Made by a program: the position numbers and the translations under genes | The notes under the pieces: generated by a model | The model's database searches: none | The model's input: only the letters and a program-made list of their open reading frames with translations | Told to the model about the DNA's origin: nothing | In this document: positions 24,439 through 34,310 of the stretch, piece after piece | Layout: each line of letters opens with the position of its first letter | Position numbering within the stretch: position 1 is the stretch's first letter | Assembly: GCF_026151205.1 (NCBI RefSeq) | Contig: NC_087072.1 | Coordinates: forward strand, 10,082,169 to 10,146,168 | Length of the DNA stretch: 64,000 bases | From: Bolinopsis microptera | Lineage: Eukaryota > Ctenophora > Tentaculata > Lobata > Bolinopsidae | Direction of reading: 5' to 3'

Positions 24439-25135
24439 GGGGGGGGGGGGGGGGGGGGGGGGGGGGCCAACCATATTAAAGTATATTAAAATGTAGGATT
24501 TTTCCCGATTTTGACCCGGGGATATACTTTAATATACTTTAATATACCTACAATATACTTTAATATCCCTATCTCCTTGGAGGCCTACTTCAAAAATTGT
24601 TGCCCAAAATAAGCTTGAAATGCAATTCTTAATCTATTCCAAAAAGTTCTTGAAAAAATATTGAAAACTGATGGAGTTATTTCAATTTTAATGAAGTCAT
24701 TTTTGCTAGTATTCCGAACCGAGATATTATGTGCAATTTTCCCAATTTTGTTCATGGAGGTCTTTTTACTTAGTATCTACTATATTCAACAAACACTGAG
24801 TTATATCTTCCACATAGAGTTAGTCTCATTAAAAAATATTGAAATTTTATCGAATTTGGTCAAAAGCGAATTTGGGCAAAAGCGTATGCCCAAATATGGG
24901 CATACTTTTTAAAGCTCATAGCTCAGCCAATTTTTGACCAATCTGGATGGAAATTCATGTACTAGTCCTAAAACAGGCTTATCTTGCGAATCTGAGTGAA
25001 AAATATAGTTCATCATGTAAATCTTAACGAAGAATATAAATCTTCTAATTGTAGGTATATTAAAGTATATTAAAATGTAGGATTTTTTCCGATTTTGACC
25101 CGGGGATATACTTTAATATGGTTGGCCCCCCCCCC
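24439..25135. mobile_element. 697-bp nonautonomous DNA transposon, 8-bp target duplication
   Basis: Perfect flanking duplication ATTATTTT at 24431-24438 and 25136-25143. Terminal inverted repeats start with a G-run (28 G on the left, 10 C on the right) followed by CCAACCATATTAAAGTATAT. Inside, a block with ATTAAAATGTAGGATTTTT and TTTTGACCCGGGGATATAC occurs near both ends as a direct repeat. An 83-codon open frame (24661-24912) is hydrophobic and not transposase-like. The 8-bp duplication fits hAT-type integration. The TIR is unusual for hAT, so class is inferred. Confidence 0.85.
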
Positions 25136-25163
25136 ATTATTTTGTACGGTTTACTCTCAGGTA

Positions 25164-25169
25164 TTTATT
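25164..25169 (-). promoter_or_regulatory. Candidate poly(A) signal of the B55 gene
   Basis: AATAAA on the minus strand about 465 bases after the B55 stop. It lies just before the 697-bp transposon, which would then be immediately downstream of the transcript end. Confidence 0.25.
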
Positions 25170-25633
25170 GTTATTAAGCGTTGGAAATATCAGCACAGAA
25201 TAGTACAAGTCTTACATATTACAGAGTGACTCGAGCATTTAAACCACAAGAAACGTCTAAAATAATTAAAAATCGCATGTGTGCTTAATCACAGACTAAT
25301 TCAGAACCCATCCAGAGATTCAAACGATTTACATTGATTTAACCAGTATCCAATTGACGTAATAATCATCAGTATGGAGAGTCTGGACTCGGTTCATTTC
25401 CGTCGCAAAACACAAAACTAATTCGAGTGCAGACATAACTTCATATCCAAGACAGTCACTGCAACTGCAGTTACTTTTTATCGCAGTATTGCTATGACTG
25501 ACGATATTTGTCTTGAAGCGATCAATCTTTGTTCTTCAATTTCAACTTCTAGGGGAAATAGCACGGACAAATAAATTATACATTCCGAATTCTGCATAAT
25601 TAGGAAAGTGTAAAAGCCCCTCTACATCTATCA

Positions 25634-25907
25634 TTATTTTCCCGTAAATAAGTACAAATTATTAGTAGCAGCCACGGCTATAACATTGTCAGTTGGATGC
25701 CAGTGGGCATGTAATATTTTGTGATTGAAGTCCAGCATTTCCACACTTATCTCATCTTTTCTTCTCTTCGGACCAACTCCTACTTTGCAGTGCTTCAGCT
25801 GAGTTTTGGGCTTGGCTGATTCTCGGCTCGCCTCAAAGCACGCATCTTTGTTGTTTGTTCTGTCAAAGATTCTAAAGAAGTTGTTGTATGAACCTGTCAG
25901 GATTGAG
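25634..25907 (-). CDS. PPP2R2: B55 last exon
   Basis: 274 nt, acceptor ATTATAG, stop TAA at 25636-25634. Encodes [16 protein letters not shown], a divergent insert, [20 protein letters not shown] and [19 protein letters not shown]: blade 7 and the closing strand. It ends FTGK, unlike the vertebrate ending. Confidence 0.96.
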
Positions 25908-28900
25908 CTATAATACGGTTAAGGAAGATAAATGTTTCAGATTAAGATCTACTTGAATTGTGCTGGATATCATGTGCCATAATTAGATGGTACATAAAAT
26001 AAACTATTGTAGCTGTATTAATGCAGTCATTTGCCACTTAGACTTATTGCTCAACACTTGGTAGTGGGACAAATGTTGAATAGACGGACAACAAATTTGT
26101 AAGAGAGCAGCACTAATGCAGCAGAATCACTTTACAGATCATGGATCATCATTTGTCGGCTATTTCCCGCGTATGGGATTTGATATAATAGAGGGTATCG
26201 CAATATGGTTCCACTATATTTTGTATATCAAGTACTCCCCTGCCAAAAGTGAAACTGCTGCACCTAGTTTCAGCAGGTGTCTGATCTACATTCGCCGGTA
26301 AGATATAATTTTAATAATTTACTTTGAACTGTCCCTGCGACATGGATTACAAGCATACAATGCTCTTAATTTAAAAAGTTGGTTTGTCCAGTTATCGCGC
26401 CGATATTCATCCACTGTACAAACTTAAAAGTTGGATTTATCGAAAAGACGCGCAGGGAGAATGATTGCTGCAAAGTACTTTTTATGCCAATACCCTAGAA
26501 AACTGACACTCTGATGCTTTAATTGCGCGGTCTGCGCGCGGTAGCGGGTCGGTACAATTATTATCGCATGTCATATCTTGCCGTATCGAAGTAGCCCATA
26601 GGCGATAACCATTTCAGATAAAAGTTTGATTGCCAATTCACAATCGGTGTCTAATTTCTAGGCTGATTCTAAAAGGATACTTTGATGGTCCTCCCCAAAC
26701 AACTTCGAACTTGTCGAAGATGCAATCGTTTTCGTAGAGAGAGCACAGTTTCGATCGTAGATACTCGTGAACGTTGTATGTTTCAATAGGTCTGCTGTCC
26801 ATGTTCAGATCCCAAAGCTGAAAGCAGGTTATGTTCAATAGTTTCGGCACTGCAAGCGTTTCATGTACTTTATCTAATAAGAAGCAATCCATGTCATATT
26901 TTAATTATTGTGGGAAGCCGTAGATAATAACCCGTACCTTGACAGTAAGGTAATCTCTAGAAACCATGTATCTGCCACAAGATGAGAATTTTACATCGGA
27001 TATGGAAGATATTATCTCCGAGAAGAAGGACTTTGTTGTCGAATCTTCGGGCTCTTCGAACACTGAGAGATGGAAAATGAAGATAACATTTATTGGTTAA
27101 AATTGACGATATTGTCTTGTGTACCAAGCATCAACACTTCGATAACTTCTTAAACGGTTTCATCGTGATATTAAACTTACTCTTAGCGTGTTGGTCGCAG
27201 AGAGCTTGAGCCCTCATGTCACAGAGTCTGATGGTTCCTTTGCTGCTACTGTAAACGAAGTAGTTACAGTGCTGAGGGTGAAACTTTGCCGCAGTTATAA
27301 CCTGAAATATTATTATTGAGCTAAAAGTGGAGTGAAATTGTTGGGTATCAGTTACAAGGGCTTGGTATGTGATTTGCCTAATGTTGTGCCACACAGTCAA
27401 CTTCCCAGATCATATTACCACAAACAGCTGTATTTTTATATAGAGTAACTAACAATGACCGAACATAGCTACTTTTAACTTTAATGTAGCGATATTTAAT
27501 GGGAGACGATGCATTAGCCCCAGATAAGGTACAACATGGTTTCTCGTTTGAACAGCATGACAACCCATCGCTATTCCCTCTCAAGGGTTGACAGGTATTA
27601 CAAAGTTTGGCGCAAGGTCATGGGGGGACTTCTAGGACAGTTAAAACTAATAAGTTAAAACGGTCTGCGGTACTTTTAGAATGATCTGACAACATCTGAT
27701 CACATACATTTTAAACTCAACAATATAATAATTAAGGCATTGTACGGGACAAACCTCGGTCAATTCCTCCATGTTAACAGGTTTGATATCAACAACATTG
27801 TAGCACTCGGTTGTCGAGTCTAAATGCCACAGATTTATACGCAAATCGTCTGCCGACAAATAAGTTTCGTCGTCACTGTTTAACGATATCGAGTTTATGT
27901 GATACATGTGGGCTTTATCGTATAACCTGAAAGTATGTAGATCATTATAACACTGTTTGAAGCATGTCGAAACGTCGCGTAGGTAAGTTTTATATACCTT
28001 ACCTGAGAACATATAAATATGTTCTGAAAAAGATTTTAAAATATTTGTCTTCTTCTCGATTCAATACAGTTGAATCTGACTGGCAAAAAAGCGTCACAAA
28101 ATTACAAGCGTATCTTCGAAGAAGCAGACGAGAATACGCTTTCTGAAAACTATCAGTATCAATAGCCATACAGTCTTAATAAACATAAAATTACTCACTT
28201 TTTAGGGGTAGCTTCAACAGTAAGTTCATTGACAGGGACTAAATGAGGAATGCGCAATGTGTTAATGGAACGTAGATCACGCTGCGCTCCATACTCGTCA
28301 TACAGGTTAAAACCATCCAGTCTATACCGACGCTCTGATACCTTCCATAACTTTATAGTCTTATCTGAAAAGAAGATATTTATAATGCTTTACTGTACTT
28401 ATAGATGTAAGTAACTTGTGGCCACAGTAGTCCCAAAATATGGTACGTTTTACTTACATTAATAAATTAATAAATATGTAACACATTTTAACGTTTCTAT
28501 AAAGGAATTTGTATTTAGATTCCTAAGAGCACAAATAGGACGTCCCCACTCCCCAGTTCCAGTGAATAAATTTTATAGCCTTTCAAGTGTTCGCGATGTA
28601 AAATGACACCATAAATAAAAATCGTGTAGGAGAAGTGCATCTGAACTTCGAAAAATTCTTTGACCTTAACAATTTTTGGTGAACTGACTCAATTAAGTAA
28701 AATGCGATTTAGGTTCATAAAATCTAGCTGCAAGTCTCGGTATTTTTCACCAATTTATGTATGAGACCATAGAATCAGATAAATTTACCGGGTTCATCAG
28801 GTTATTAAGAGCAGTGAAATGACCCTGCTAAGTTAGATCGGATTTGCATGAATTTGTACCGCGTTCTAAGTTATAATCTAAGAATTTAAAATAGACATGG

Positions 28901-30264
28901 GAACAAGACAGGAATTAAGATTGTTTTGAAAGCTTTACATTCAATATTCAAAAGACAATGGATAATGGATATTTGAGAGGTATTTACAAGTACGTGTGGT
29001 CGTAATCACATAAAAATGCAATTTGGTTGCAATAAGATATCAATGATACTGCCAAAGGATTTGCTTAATTATTTATCGGCTGACTTGTTATCAAATTTGA
29101 TAAATATTCTCGCATTGACATGTGAATACAGTTGAACAAATAATACAGTTGTCATTGGAAGGCAATAGCGAAGATTATTTAGAACCTAAATTTATCTGTT
29201 ACATAACCAGAGTTACTATTTATAACATAATATAATTAGAGATTCCAAGGAAACTGTCGCTAACAACTGTACCATTTGTTCTCTTGTTCAGCCCAGAAGA
29301 TCTATCAAGATTCATTTATAGAGAAGAAGGTTTAATAAGATTTATGTTTGCATTTTTCAGTATTTAAGTTAAAATGTTCATTAGCAAGTAGAGGGAATAA
29401 TTATTAAAAAAATATAAAACTCACCGTTAGTTGATAATAAGAATAAATTATTATTCTGACGTTTTAACCATTGTATTTCATTAATTTTTTCTTCTATTTC
29501 TAAACTCTTCAAATAATCAAATTGAGGTTCGTGACTTTGAAATGTGCTATATACACTATATTCCCCTTTAGCCTGAAAATAATATAGCCGGTTAGAGATG
29601 ATAAATCATAAATAAACCACTTACTAAAGCATGCTTGGAACGCGAATGTAGATCATGTAATTATTCCTCAATTGTGTTATTCAGAACAGCAATCTGACAT
29701 AATATCCGACCATGGCGTCGAATTGTAACAGTTTATTATAAGTGAATTGTGAAACCGGGCAAGAAAAGATAATGCACGTATACCTCACAACGTACAAAGT
29801 TTTGTTAACAGTAAAACATGTGTTATCCATGTTCCAAGAAGAATTTTACGAATGTACATACCCCTAAATCTTTTTGAAATATTACTACTCTGCCCCCTTT
29901 GTCGCCCGTTGCTAAAAATTCCCCATCGTGATTAAACTGTACCGTTGATATGATATCAGCTGAGGGATAAGTTGAATTACATTTTTTTAAACAAATTATA
30001 TACGATAGTAAAGTAGAGCCTTTCTTACTTCTAATTAGAATAAATAAGTTGAATCTGTGATATTTACAAAAGCCCCAAAACTAAACAAACATTTCTTTTT
30101 GATTTGGTGAAAAGAATAAACGAGAGTTTAAATGAACGTTTATTCACTTAGTCAAATAGACTAGACAATAGACATACCATCAGTTATATCTTCCTCGACT
30201 GTTCCTTTGACTTGTGAAAAATACCACTGTAAGTCGTTGCTTGCTATACTAGGTCCATTTGCCC
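25634..30264 (-). CDS. PPP2R2: PP2A regulatory subunit B (B55/PPP2R2), nearly complete
   Basis: WD40 beta-propeller subunit that joins the PP2A scaffold and catalytic subunits and selects substrates (mitotic exit, signalling, tau). Nine exons: 30264-30178, 29959-29862, 29572-29425, 28364-28199, 27926-27755, 27301-27181, 27062-26938, 26817-26681 and 25907-25634. All have AG/GT borders and one continuous frame, giving 441 residues to a TAA. Diagnostic stretches in order: [160 protein letters not shown] and GSYNNFF. Vertebrate family members are about 447 residues, so only a few N-terminal residues are missing. They lie in an unfound 5' exon, because the first recovered exon opens two bases into a codon. 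No frame break, so it should be functional. Confidence 0.96.
26681..26817 (-). CDS. PPP2R2: B55 exon 8 of those recovered
   Basis: 137 nt, acceptor CTTTCAG, donor AA|GTATCC. Encodes [20 protein letters not shown] and [18 protein letters not shown], nearly identical to all animal B55 proteins. The open frame runs on past the donor, but the split Asn codon (AA|C) restores [13 protein letters not shown]. Confidence 0.95.
26938..27062 (-). CDS. PPP2R2: B55 exon 7 of those recovered
   Basis: 125 nt, acceptor ATCTCTCAG, donor AAG|GTACGG. Encodes [20 protein letters not shown] and [20 protein letters not shown]. Confidence 0.95.
27181..27301 (-). CDS. PPP2R2: B55 exon 6 of those recovered
   Basis: 121 nt, acceptor ATTTCAG, donor A|GTAAGT. 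Encodes [20 protein letters not shown] and [20 protein letters not shown]. Confidence 0.95.
27755..27926 (-). CDS. PPP2R2: B55 exon 5 of those recovered
   Basis: 172 nt, acceptor ACTTTCAG, donor GAG|GTTTGT. Encodes [32 protein letters not shown] and [13 protein letters not shown]. Confidence 0.96.
28199..28364 (-). CDS. PPP2R2: B55 exon 4 of those recovered
   Basis: 166 nt, acceptor CTTTTCAG, donor AA|GTGAGT. Encodes [20 protein letters not shown] and [20 protein letters not shown]. The middle ([14 protein letters not shown]) is divergent, as is usual for this loop. Confidence 0.95.
28365..29424 (-). other. B55 intron, about 1.06 kb
   Basis: AT-rich. No repeat or coding feature seen. Confidence 0.6.
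29425..29572 (-). CDS. PPP2R2: B55 exon 3 of those recovered
   Basis: 148 nt, acceptor ATTTTCAG, donor ACG|GTGAGT. Encodes [36 protein letters not shown] and FLLSTN. Confidence 0.96.
29862..29959 (-). CDS. PPP2R2: B55 exon 2 of those recovered
   Basis: 98 nt, acceptor TCCCTCAG, donor GGG|GTATGT. Encodes [20 protein letters not shown] and [12 protein letters not shown], blade 1. Confidence 0.95.
30178..30264 (-). CDS. PPP2R2: B55 first recovered exon
   Basis: 87 nt, acceptor AATTACTCAG, donor ATG|GTATGT. Encodes [20 protein letters not shown] and TVEEDITD. It opens with GG, the last two bases of a codon, so the start Met is in an upstream exon beyond 30264. That exon may lie beyond the transposon cluster. 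Confidence 0.92.
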
Positions 30265-30454
30265 CTGAGTAATTTTTAAGTTATGTGACCAGAATGATAA
30301 TCTTTCACGACCTTTAAGTTTGATTCGGTAACTAATAACACCGAAGGCGATATAACTAGTATAGTGTAAGTACTTCAGTATTTTCTAAGATAATAAGATT
30401 AATAACATTAATAGGAGACAATGCCCGTAATACACAATATTAAGATTGATTTAA

Positions 30455-31152
30455 GGGGGACAGGGGGGTCTTCATCAAAATTCTCTCGAAATTGACTTTA
30501 TAGTTGTTTCTGATAGAAGAGAGTGATATCTATCAGCTGTTTTTAGTTCCATGGAAAAGTATTGTTCCTAGCCGAAATTATTGCCGGTCAAAGGTCAGGG
30601 CGCGGCTTATGTGTAATTGTATTACGCGAGCGATTTTCAATCGCGTGCCCTGAAAATCGAGTCTAAAAATCTATCTCCTCCTACATTTTTTGAGCTATCA
30701 CCCTGAAACCTTCAGGATATGTTTTAAGATAGGTCTTGAGATAGGTCTTAGAAATTTTTTTATTCGATTTTGAAAATCTTGGACCTCGTTTTTTGACAAT
30801 TGTTTCAGGTCCAAGATTTTCAAAATCAAATAAAATTTGTTCTAAGGCCTATCTCCAAATTCTGGCCTAACAATCTCTTTTAAATGGTCCTTAAAACATA
30901 TCCTGAAAGTTTCAGGGTGATCGCTCAAAAAATGTAGGAAGAAGATAGATTTTTAGACTCGATTTTCAGGGCGCGTGATTGAAAATCGCTCGCGCAATAC
31001 AATTACACGTAAGCGCTGACCTTTGACCGGCAATAATTTCGGCTAGGAACAATATTTTTCCATGAGACTAAGGACAGCTGATAGATATCACTCCCCTCTA
31101 TCAGAAACAACTGTAAAGTCAATTTCGAGAGAATTTTGATGAAGACCCCCCC
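30455..31152. mobile_element. Foldback (palindromic) element, family 1, copy A, right tip truncated
   Basis: Preceded by TTAA (30451-30454) and starting GGGGGACAGGGGGGTCTTCA. The two halves are near-perfect reverse complements (AATCGAGTCTAAAAATCTAT pairs with ATAGATTTTTAGACTCGATT), with arms of roughly 340 bp. The right arm stops inside the terminal G/C run (GAAGACCCCCCC) and lacks the closing TTAA. Same family as 40387-41116 and 42109-42583. The TTAA target suggests piggyBac-type mobilisation; no coding. Confidence 0.85.
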
Positions 31153-31175
31153 GGCCCACATCCAGAAAGTTAAAA

Positions 31176-31380
31176 ACAGCAGAACCTCCATCCCACAAGA
31201 GAACTTTCTAATGATATGACTGAAGTTTCAGTCTACCTGTCCATCAGCCCAATTAACTTGAAAGGATGTGACCAGGGCGATCTCATTACTGTTGTGCAAT
31301 GCATGGATGAGTTAGAATCTTGAAATTTTGAAAGCCGACTCTGTTTCAAATTGTTAATGCAATGGATAACATTTAAAGGA
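31176..31380. repeat. 205-bp direct repeat, copy 1
   Basis: Reads the same base for base as 32628-32832. Begins ACAGCAGAACCTCCATCCCA and ends AACATTTAAAGGA. Lies just beyond the truncated foldback element. Confidence 0.95.
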
Positions 31381-33286
31381 AATTTTTCACTTTCACAATG
31401 TCGGCGAGTGAAGCAGGACAGTTTTTAAGCATTTGGAGCTACGCCCCAGAAAATTTTTTGCGTTTTTGCTTTACTTGGCCACATTAAAATCTGCAATAAC
31501 AAAATATTTGAAGCCCTTCAAAATAGTGTGTTACAAAATGACTTTCTCCTACAACCCACAAGTAAAACATTAAACATGGCCAGCTTGCACCATCTGTTTT
31601 AGTTATCACAAATTATTCTATGTGCCTTGCAGAGTAGAGGCAACCATATCCTGAGAAATGTTAAGTGCATACAACTTAAACTTTCGCACAGACAGGAATT
31701 GAAGATATGTTTGCCGCAGGCAAAAATTCTTCATGATTTTGCCCACACAGAAGGCCTAGAAGCAATTTGGTAATAGAGATCATTTTCAAACACAGTTTCA
31801 AAAACGATTCAAAGAACTGTTCGTTTTTTCCTCTTCCATTTGTCAACAATTTTGGATTGTTTTTGGACCCCAAAAAAATGTATGGTAAAATGTTTCAAAA
31901 TTCAGATCGTAGACTTTGTAAATTTCCTCTTTGGCACCAAAAATTTCCTCCGAAATCGAAAATTTCCTTGCAGATTATCTGCTAGTCTGCTAAGGTTTCT
32001 GGCAGTGGGCCCCCCGGCCCCCGGTATGTTAAAGTTATAAATACAATACTAGGTTTTAATTATAATACTACTGGTGACAAGAATGTTAATACTGTTAATA
32101 CTTAAGATAAAATCTTGTTGATTAGTTAAAAACGTTTTCAATTGATATTAATTTTGCAAAAAACATACCTGTTGCCATGAAATCAAATTAAGCTATGGGG
32201 AATAAAGCATGTTAGGGTTTTTAAGAATACATAATACTTAATAAAGTTATAAATACCTAATATCATTTAATTGGGTACAAAACGATAACAATTTCATTAA
32301 ACAATCGTTTGCAATCCCTCAATTTGAGCCAAAATTTAAGTGAACTAGCACTTGATGAGCATGAAATATAATTAGATTCTAGACATTCATTGATTCCAGA
32401 CATAAGTCGATATAATATGTACATTTTAATGTGACCTCTTTTACCATACAACTCCATTTAATGGAAATATTAGACTGACTTATTTATTGACAAGAGCTAG
32501 AGGTGATGATCACTAATGAACCAGAAAAAACAGAGGCCAGGACAGTGCAGCTACCGTAACTGAAGTTCCTGGCTGGATTGGAGTTGTTGATGTTGTGACA
32601 GATGATGAAAAAGATGGTGTTCTCCACACAGCAGAACCTCCATCCCACAAGAGAACTTTCTAATGATATGACTGAAGTTTCAGTCTACCTGTCCATCAGC
32701 CCAATTAACTTGAAAGGATGTGACCAGGGCGATCTCATTACTGTTGTGCAATGCATGGATGAGTTAGAATCTTGAAATTTTGAAAGCCGACTCTGTTTCA
32801 AATTGTTAATGCAATGGATAACATTTAAAGGATACTGTGTGCTCAACAGTATCTCCATTTTAACCTCCCTAAACATCCCAATTCAAAAAAAAAGAAAAAG
32901 GGATGCTTAGTGAAAGTAGGAAGTCATCAGGTAAGATTGATTGATTGTAAACTGGGACAGTGGAAAAAAAAACTAAAAAAACACATACAAATAATCCCTC
33001 ACTAGAGCACTGAACTCATAATAAAATATGCCACACTGTGTGGATCAGCACCTTACAATAGAATTAAACAAATTTTGGACAAATTTTTAATAAAACCAAA
33101 TTTTAGTGTGCTCCAATGACCAGATTATATAACTCAACGTATAACAATTTGAGCACAATGGGAGACTGTACAGGTCACAGGAACTGGACAGTGGACAGAG
33201 TTACATAGAACTCTACTGAGTTCCATCACTGGTTCAAGTAATCGAGGGTAAAAAGGATAGTATTAACTAATAGGGAGAACATTTTT
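31381..33286. other. Non-genic spacer with repeat copy 2
   Basis: No gene seen. The last few hundred bases (about 33100-33286) may be a decayed upstream part of the LINE: in the LINE frame an in-frame TAG (33281-33283) stands where a Trp codon would fit. Confidence 0.5.
32628..32832. repeat. 205-bp direct repeat, copy 2
   Basis: Identical to 31176-31380, with 1,247 bp between the copies. Perfect identity implies a recent duplication or gene conversion. The sequence between includes GGGGGCCGGGGGGCCCACTG-type GC tracts near 32010 (on the minus strand) that look transposon-derived. Confidence 0.95.
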
Positions 33287-33644
33287 CGGAGCTATTAAAC
33301 CCTCCTCCCACGAATGCGGATCTGTCTGACCTGGACCATCTTGAAGTGGTTCCATGCTTTCCTTATCTTGGTGATGGTGATGGTCCCCCCACTAGACTTG
33401 AGATTTTAAACTGTCTCAAAAAATTGAAGAACCACAAAAGTGCTGGGATCGACGAAATCTCTAATGAGCAGTTGAAGTATGGGGCAAGTGGTCTTGTGGA
33501 TAGGATGGAGAAATTGGTCTCTAAAGTTTGGAAATCAGAAGCAGTGCCTGACGACTGGTTGAAAGGCATCGTGATAATTGTACCAAAGAAGGGTGATACC
33601 TCTCATTGCTCCAATAATAGGGGGATCACTCTAAGATCCACAGC
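33287..33644 (+). mobile_element. LINE reverse transcriptase, N-terminal fragment (cut by insertion)
   Basis: Frame EHFSELLNPPPTNADLSDLD, then ILNCLKKLKNHKSAGIDEIS, PDDWLKGIVIIVPKKGD and RGITLRSTA. These are the fingers/motif 0-1 of a non-LTR retrotransposon RT (the K..KSAG.D.I. and RGITL motifs). The frame breaks at 33644 exactly where an 8-bp target duplication and an inverted repeat begin. It resumes at 46689 in the same codon (GC|A). Non-LTR clade not assigned. Confidence 0.93.
33637..33644. repeat. Left target-site duplication of the 13-kb element
   Basis: TCCACAGC, repeated exactly at 46681-46688. Confidence 0.93.
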
Positions 33645-33669
33645 TAAGGTTTTTTTTTATAGGGTGCCA
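33645..33669 (+). repeat. Left terminal inverted repeat of the 13-kb element
   Basis: 25 bases with a run of nine T. It is followed by a second GGGTGCCA and its reverse-oriented partner (GGGTGCCAGCACCC), a subterminal hairpin. Confidence 0.88.
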
Positions 33670-33749
33670 AGGGTGCCAGCACCCTTGCCTCAAATTTTTT
33701 CATCGAAAAATTAAAATTGGCTGAAACGAAAAAAAAAACATATTTTCTT

Positions 33750-33777
33750 GGGGGGGGGGGGGGGGGGGGGGGGGGGG
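33750..33777. repeat. 28-base G run
   Basis: Uninterrupted G28 just before the inner element. Length may be unreliable in sequencing. The MITE at 24439 also starts with a 28-base G run. Confidence 0.8.
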
Positions 33778-33800
33778 TCTATAGGCGGGGTGCAACACCT

Positions 33801-33930
33801 AACCCCGCTAATCCCGCCAAATCCCGCGTAATCCCGCGTAATCCCGCCAAATCCCGCCAAATCCCGCGTAATTCCGCGTAATTCCGCCAAATTCCACGTA
33901 ATCCCGCCAAATTCCACGTAATCCCGCCGA
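33801..33930. repeat. 10-bp tandem repeat, left array
   Basis: Thirteen decamers of the type ATCCCGCCAA / ATCCCGCGTA / ATTCCGCGTA in strict 10-bp register. Confidence 0.92.
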
Positions 33931-34310
33931 TAAAAATAAAGTTAATTTTTTTATGTCACAAATTTTACTCATCAAAGCATAAATACGAAACTCGATCGGT
34001 TTTTAACAATACGAAATGGTTTTGTTAATAACCAAATTTTGCACTTTAGTTTTCGTAAATAGCATAGATAGAAGTTTCCATACTTTGACAGGAAAACATT
34101 AGTTGCTCATTTGGTAAAGGCCACATTTATATTGGATCCCTGAAATATTCCTACAGAGTAGTTGAGTAGTTGAGTAGTTGCAGTAGCGGACCTTTCAAAG
34201 TTCATCTTGAAAGGAGATATCGATTGCAAGTATTGCCACCAGATTTTCAAAACCGGAAGTTTACTAAGATGTATTATCATTGAACTGATTACAAAAGATG
34301 ATCATAATTG

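Noticed and set aside
24661..24912. 83-codon hydrophobic frame inside the 697-bp transposon
   Set aside because: AT-rich DNA yields Ile/Leu/Phe-rich frames by chance, and the element is too short for a transposase.
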